In this document: one piece after another, positions 4,855-8,402 of the stretch | How the letters are laid out: each line of letters starts with the position of its first letter | How positions within the stretch are numbered: position 1 is the stretch's first letter | NCBI GenBank assembly: GCA_002368955.1 | Contig: DFDY01000205.1 | Coordinates: 1 to 8,402, forward strand | From: Bacteroidales bacterium UBA3816 | Lineage (GTDB): Bacteria; Bacteroidota; Bacteroidia; Bacteroidales; P3 | DNA length: 8,402 nt | Direction: 5' to 3' | Program-made: the position numbers and the translations under genes | The notes under the pieces: generated by a model | Database searches by the model: none | Seen by the model: the letters and a program-made list of their open reading frames with translations, nothing else | Told to the model about the DNA's origin: nothing

Positions 4855-7689
4855 ATGAAAAAGCTTATCTCTCTTTTCTTGGTACTGCTGCTTGCCCAAG
4901 CAGCCATTGCGCAGGTCGGTTCGGCCTGTCCGGGGCTGAAGAATCCGGCCAACTTCACCTCTGGCTCCACCTCGGGACAATTCGTTGGCTACTACTCAGG
5001 CGAAACTGGCACAAAAATCAATCAAGCCCCAAATGCCATGACCGGTGCGACGGGAGTTAGCCTGAGCGGCACCATCATCCCTGCCAACGAGTTGGCCTCC
5101 ACCTCCGACGGCGGCTACTCCTCCTATTGTGGAGCCTCGCTGAATCCCTCCAACCGATACCGCATCATGTCCAATACCGACGGTCCTGGGTCTGGCTCAC
5201 AAGTGGGCAAGGACCCGCTGGTCAGCTACAACCTACCCTATTGCCCCACCTCCTTCGACCCCACCTTCACCAAGTCTATCCGTCTGGGCAACTGTCAAAC
5301 CGGTGCCAACGCCGAGGCCCTCTACTACACCATGAACGTCCGCCTACAGAACGCCCTGACGTTCATTTACTACAGCATTGTGGTCCAGGCTCCCGGACAT
5401 AGTCTTGCCGCAGACCCAGCCTTCGTCATCCGCGTGTGCAAGAAGAACAGTGCCAACCAGTGGGTACAGATTAGCGACACCCTCTGCTATGCAGTGTCCA
5501 GCAACGGATTGGTCAACGGCCAGAACAGCTGGCACAGCTACAGCGGCTCAGGCGGCAGCGGTTACTATCGCGACTGGAACAAGGTGGCCATCAACCTGAA
5601 CAAATACATCTACGAACAGGTGCGCATTGAAATCTTCATCGGCGACTGCCAGCAATCGGGCCACTACGGCTACTGCTATGTGGCCGGCGACTGCCAGCCC
5701 ATGGAGATCCGCTCCTCGGGCTGCCCGGCCGGTTCCTCCAACGTTATAGACACCCTTAGGGCTCCCACCGGCTTGAGCGGATACACCTGGACTAGGGCGG
5801 CCATCGACGGCCAATACATCTCCAGCTTGAACAATGTCGATCCCACCATCAACTTCGTTCCGGTAGAAGGCACTCCAGAGGAAAACGTATACGGCTGCGT
5901 GGCCGAAGATTTCCGCATTATTGAGGACATTGAGGGCGGGCGCGAAGGCGAACTCACCAACAACATGGTCTTCCGCTGCGAAATGACTTCGGCCATGGAC
6001 CCCGCCAAGCCTTTCACCTCACGCCTGTATGCCCGTGTCATCAACACCAAGCCCCTCATGGACATCGACACCGTGAAGGACTGCGACGGCTGCGTCAAGA
6101 TAATCAACAAGAGCTATGTGCCCAGCATGCCCAACGGGGTTGACACTTCCACCTCCTACTGGTGGTTCTATGCCGAAAGCGACACCCTCTCGCCCATACT
6201 GGACAGCATTACCGAGTTCGGTCCCAACGTTCATAACGGCCAAGCCACTTTCTGCTGGGACGAGCCCGGCACCTATGCCGTGAAAGTCCGCTCCTTCAAC
6301 ACGCTGGACCGCACGTGCTTCACCGACAGCACCTACACCATCAGAGCATTGGGACGTCCACACGCTGGTTTTGAAATCTACCCGGGCCGCGACGTTTGTG
6401 CCGCCGAGCGCGTAATACTGACTGACACCACCTCCAGCGGCGTAAGGCGCGACTGGATATTCTATGACTTCCAAGACGGTGATGTGATAGGATCCGACAC
6501 CGTCCTCCGCTGCACCAGCGACACCATCAGCCGTGTGTTCGAAAACTACCGCAACCCCATTGAAATGGTGGCCTACAACGGACTGTACACCCTTGACGAA
6601 CTCGTCCTCACCGACACCACATGGTGCACCTCCAGTGCCTTCGACACGGTCGAAGTGTTCCAGCACCCCGAACTGGAGGTCAGTGGCGACACTGTGGTAT
6701 GCAACGGCCAGCAGACCGACATCCACGTCAGCACCGAGACCGAGAACTGCCGCTACCGCTGGTATCTGGACACCTTGGGCAATGGCTACATCTCTGAAGG
6801 CCAAACGCTCAACACCATGCCCTATGGCGACACCTGCCGCTACTACGTGAAAGTCATCAGCCCCATGCAGTGCGAGGCCTGGGACAGCGTGAACGCCTAT
6901 CGGGTCAACCCCACCCTCTCTATCTCGCGCCACGACATGTGCGACGGCGACGCCGTCACCCTCACGGCCGACAAGGCCTACAGTTTCAGCTGGACCGCCA
7001 CGCCGGCCGACTCCTCCCTCGACATGCTGCTTGATTCCGCCGGCCACGGTCCGAGAACCATCACCGTCACCCCCCACCAGACCACCGTCTACACCATGGT
7101 GGGCCACGGCACCAACGACTGCAACGCCGCGCCGCTGACCGAACAGATTACCGTACACCCCGTGCCGACAGCCACCATCGAGGCCTATCCGGGCTTTGTG
7201 GACTCCGACAATCCCGTGGTCACCTTCACGGATGCCTCACCCCACAGCGTGCGCCGCGTGTGGTACTTTGACGACGGGCAGTCCGAAGATTATCTCTCTC
7301 CCTGCAGCCACAACTTTGGCGAGGTGTCGTCAGACTCCACTGCCGTCACACTGGTGGCTTACAACGACCTCGACTGCTCCGACACCATGACCCTGAAACT
7401 GCCTGTCACCCAGTTCACTTTCTATGCCCCCAACGCCTTCACCCCCGAGCGCCCAGACAACAACACCTTCCGCATTTACACGGCCAACCCGCAGGAGAAC
7501 TTCTCCATCTACATCTACGACCGCATGGGACGTCAGGTGTACACCAGCCAGGACCTGCACTTTGCATGGGACGGCACCTACGAAAGCAAAAAGCTACCGC
7601 AAGGCACCTACACCTACGTCATCCGCTACCGCCGCCCCGGCACCGAGGACATCGTCACTCAGAAAGGTACCGTCACATTGATTAGATAA
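4855..7689 (+). CDS. Secreted T9SS type B cargo protein with PKD-like and Ig-like modules
   Basis: A 944-residue exported protein. Residues 1-19 are a signal peptide (MKKLISLFLVLLLAQAAIAQ, cleavage after AIA, Gln next). Residues 20 to about 300 form an unrecognised region rich in Gly, Ser, Tyr and Cys. After a further uncharacterised stretch comes a PKD-like module at about 503-600, two Ig-like modules at about 604-770 with Cys pairs, a second PKD-like module at about 772-852, and from 856 a roughly 89-residue CHU_C (gliding motility-associated C-terminal, TIGR04131-like) domain. That last domain has PNAFTP, FSIYIYDRMGRQVY, WDGTY and LPQGTYTYVIRY and ends at the last residue. Such domains direct export across the outer membrane by the type IX system and surface attachment or release. 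No catalytic domain is recognised, so an adhesin, matrix or structural role is inference. An A-rich leader precedes the start and a strong terminator follows; it is probably monocistronic. Confidence 0.93.
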   Translation: MKKLISLFLVLLLAQAAIAQVGSACPGLKNPANFTSGSTSGQFVGYYSGETGTKINQAPNAMTGATGVSLSGTIIPANELASTSDGGYSSYCGASLNPSNRYRIMSNTDGPGSGSQVGKDPLVSYNLPYCPTSFDPTFTKSIRLGNCQTGANAEALYYTMNVRLQNALTFIYYSIVVQAPGHSLAADPAFVIRVCKKNSANQWVQISDTLCYAVSSNGLVNGQNSWHSYSGSGGSGYYRDWNKVAINLNKYIYEQVRIEIFIGDCQQSGHYGYCYVAGDCQPMEIRSSGCPAGSSNVIDTLRAPTGLSGYTWTRAAIDGQYISSLNNVDPTINFVPVEGTPEENVYGCVAEDFRIIEDIEGGREGELTNNMVFRCEMTSAMDPAKPFTSRLYARVINTKPLMDIDTVKDCDGCVKIINKSYVPSMPNGVDTSTSYWWFYAESDTLSPILDSITEFGPNVHNGQATFCWDEPGTYAVKVRSFNTLDRTCFTDSTYTIRALGRPHAGFEIYPGRDVCAAERVILTDTTSSGVRRDWIFYDFQDGDVIGSDTVLRCTSDTISRVFENYRNPIEMVAYNGLYTLDELVLTDTTWCTSSAFDTVEVFQHPELEVSGDTVVCNGQQTDIHVSTETENCRYRWYLDTLGNGYISEGQTLNTMPYGDTCRYYVKVISPMQCEAWDSVNAYRVNPTLSISRHDMCDGDAVTLTADKAYSFSWTATPADSSLDMLLDSAGHGPRTITVTPHQTTVYTMVGHGTNDCNAAPLTEQITVHPVPTATIEAYPGFVDSDNPVVTFTDASPHSVRRVWYFDDGQSEDYLSPCSHNFGEVSSDSTAVTLVAYNDLDCSDTMTLKLPVTQFTFYAPNAFTPERPDNNTFRIYTANPQENFSIYIYDRMGRQVYTSQDLHFAWDGTYESKKLPQGTYTYVIRYRRPGTEDIVTQKGTVTLIR

Positions 7690-7710
7690 CCAATTGTTTG
7701 CATCAGTTAG

Positions 7711-7738
7711 GAGGGTGTCTCAACAGGCACCCTCTTTT
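7711..7738 (+). terminator. Intrinsic terminator of the T9SS cargo gene
   Basis: A 9-bp stem with one G-T wobble (GAGGGTGTC 7711-7719 with GGCACCCTC 7726-7734) and a 6-base loop TCAACA is followed at once by TTTT (7735-7738). It starts 22 bases after the TAA of the cargo gene. Stem strength, loop size and T tract are all typical of a rho-independent terminator. Confidence 0.88.
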
Positions 7739-7920
7739 CACATAAATCATAACGTTCATAATGTCCTCACTCCATTCGGAATTGAGGAAGGAGACTTATC
7801 CAGATGCGGAAGCCAATTCCCAATTTTTAATGACCGATTGGGGTTAATGGTAAATCACCTGCATATGAAATGTTCAAAAAAAAGGTACAGGAACTATAAA
7901 CAATGCAACGAAACAATAAA

Positions 7921-8402
7921 ATGGAAAAACTCATATTATCTCTTATATTACTTCTTGTCATAATCCCAAATTCACACTGCCAAGATATTTGCAATTGTGA
8001 TACGGTCAGGAAAGAGCGGCACCTTATCACAGAAAAATGTACTGATAGCACCGAGGGAGTTTTTTTCAGGGTTTCTCGGCCCGGCTGTGTTCTAATAGGC
8101 CTTGATGTCCGTCCAATGAATGACAATGGTCCGATAATATCTATTTGTCTCCCGTATGATACGTACTTCTCTGAAGGAGGTAAAGAAAATGAGGTTACAT
8201 TCTATACTTATGGATTTGTTGATGATCAATTCATGGTTATACTAATAGATATGAACAATCAGATTGAGCACCTTTTTGATTTTGATTCAATCCTTTCAGA
8301 AGAAGACCTGTCGGCATTTATAGAACATGTGGGAGGTTGGATACCACTCAACGAGAAACCCAGTGATATATTAACTCAACTTTTTGATAGGACACCCAAA
8401 AC
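7921..8402 (+). CDS. Unrecognised exported protein, 3' end beyond the window
   Basis: An ATG at 7921 opens a frame that has no stop before the window edge: 160 complete codons are present. Residues 1-20 (MEKLILSLILLLVIIPNSHC) form a signal peptide with a hydrophobic Leu/Ile core. Cleavage before Gln21 is typical of Bacteroidota; Cys20 might instead be a lipidation site, but the preceding residues NSH fit a lipobox poorly. The mature part has Cys24, Cys26, Cys40, Cys56 and Cys76, then a predicted mixed alpha/beta region with acidic stretches (FDFDSILSEEDL at about 120-130). I recognise no family. The DNA is clearly more AT-rich than the upstream genes, with different codon choice, which suggests a different origin or a poorly conserved envelope gene. 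The leader before the ATG is A-rich, as expected for this phylum. It is separated from the cargo gene by that gene's terminator, so it needs its own promoter, which I could not identify. Confidence 0.75.
   Translation, partial: MEKLILSLILLLVIIPNSHCQDICNCDTVRKERHLITEKCTDSTEGVFFRVSRPGCVLIGLDVRPMNDNGPIISICLPYDTYFSEGGKENEVTFYTYGFVDDQFMVILIDMNNQIEHLFDFDSILSEEDLSAFIEHVGGWIPLNEKPSDILTQLFDRTPK

Noticed and set aside
6019..7158. 379-codon open frame antisense to the T9SS gene
   Set aside because: Composition is almost all Gly, Val, Ala, His and Asp, the expected mirror of a GC-rich sense gene. No motifs and no start context.
7694..7963. 89-codon frame after the T9SS gene
   Set aside because: It reads through the intrinsic terminator and overlaps, out of frame, the start of the better exported-protein gene at 7921.
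7827..8126. 99-codon antisense frame near the right end
   Set aside because: Opposes the signal-peptide gene at 7921 and has no protein-like features.

Overview
The window looks like chromosomal DNA of an uncultured or gut/rumen-type Bacteroidales bacterium. The strongest evidence is the large secreted protein at 4855-7689, which ends in a type IX secretion (T9SS) type B C-terminal domain, a system confined to Bacteroidota. The start codons have A-rich leaders and no Shine-Dalgarno sequence next to them, which is also typical of that phylum. Most of the coding DNA is visibly GC-rich for Bacteroidales. I cannot place the organism below order level.

Layout. Positions 1-362 hold AT-rich DNA and then a roughly 74-codon open frame that reads like the C-terminal end of a membrane protein whose body is missing. 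It is followed by a stem-loop at 383-424. Positions 425-803 hold no gene; they contain a GC-rich patch (about 631-733) with a hairpin, which may be a dispersed repeat. Next come three genes on the + strand: an SplB-like radical SAM protein (804-1706), a LOG/TIGR00730-type phosphoribohydrolase (1810-2397) and a stand-alone Cas4/DUF2779-like PD-(D/E)XK nuclease with a probable Fe-S cluster (2403-3089). The last two are 5 bases apart and probably co-transcribed. A MepA-like MATE exporter on the - strand (3096-4463) converges on the nuclease gene with only 6 bases between the stop codons.

A divergent intergenic region (4464-4854) carries the AT-rich leader of the 944-residue T9SS cargo protein, which has a signal peptide, an unrecognised Cys-containing N-terminal half, two related PKD-like modules flanking Ig-like modules, and a CHU_C sorting domain. 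A convincing intrinsic terminator closes that gene (7711-7738). The window ends inside an AT-richer gene (7921 onward) for an unrecognised exported protein that runs off the right edge.

There is no obvious shared pathway. The radical SAM, LOG and nuclease genes look like small housekeeping or nucleic-acid/nucleotide genes in one direction, the MATE gene is an independent transporter, and the T9SS cargo and the last gene are envelope or surface genes. I saw no CRISPR array, tRNA, rRNA, insertion sequence or integrase. I do not see a clear new multi-gene system. The best leads are the LOG plus Cas4-like pair and the uncharacterised N-terminal half of the T9SS protein.
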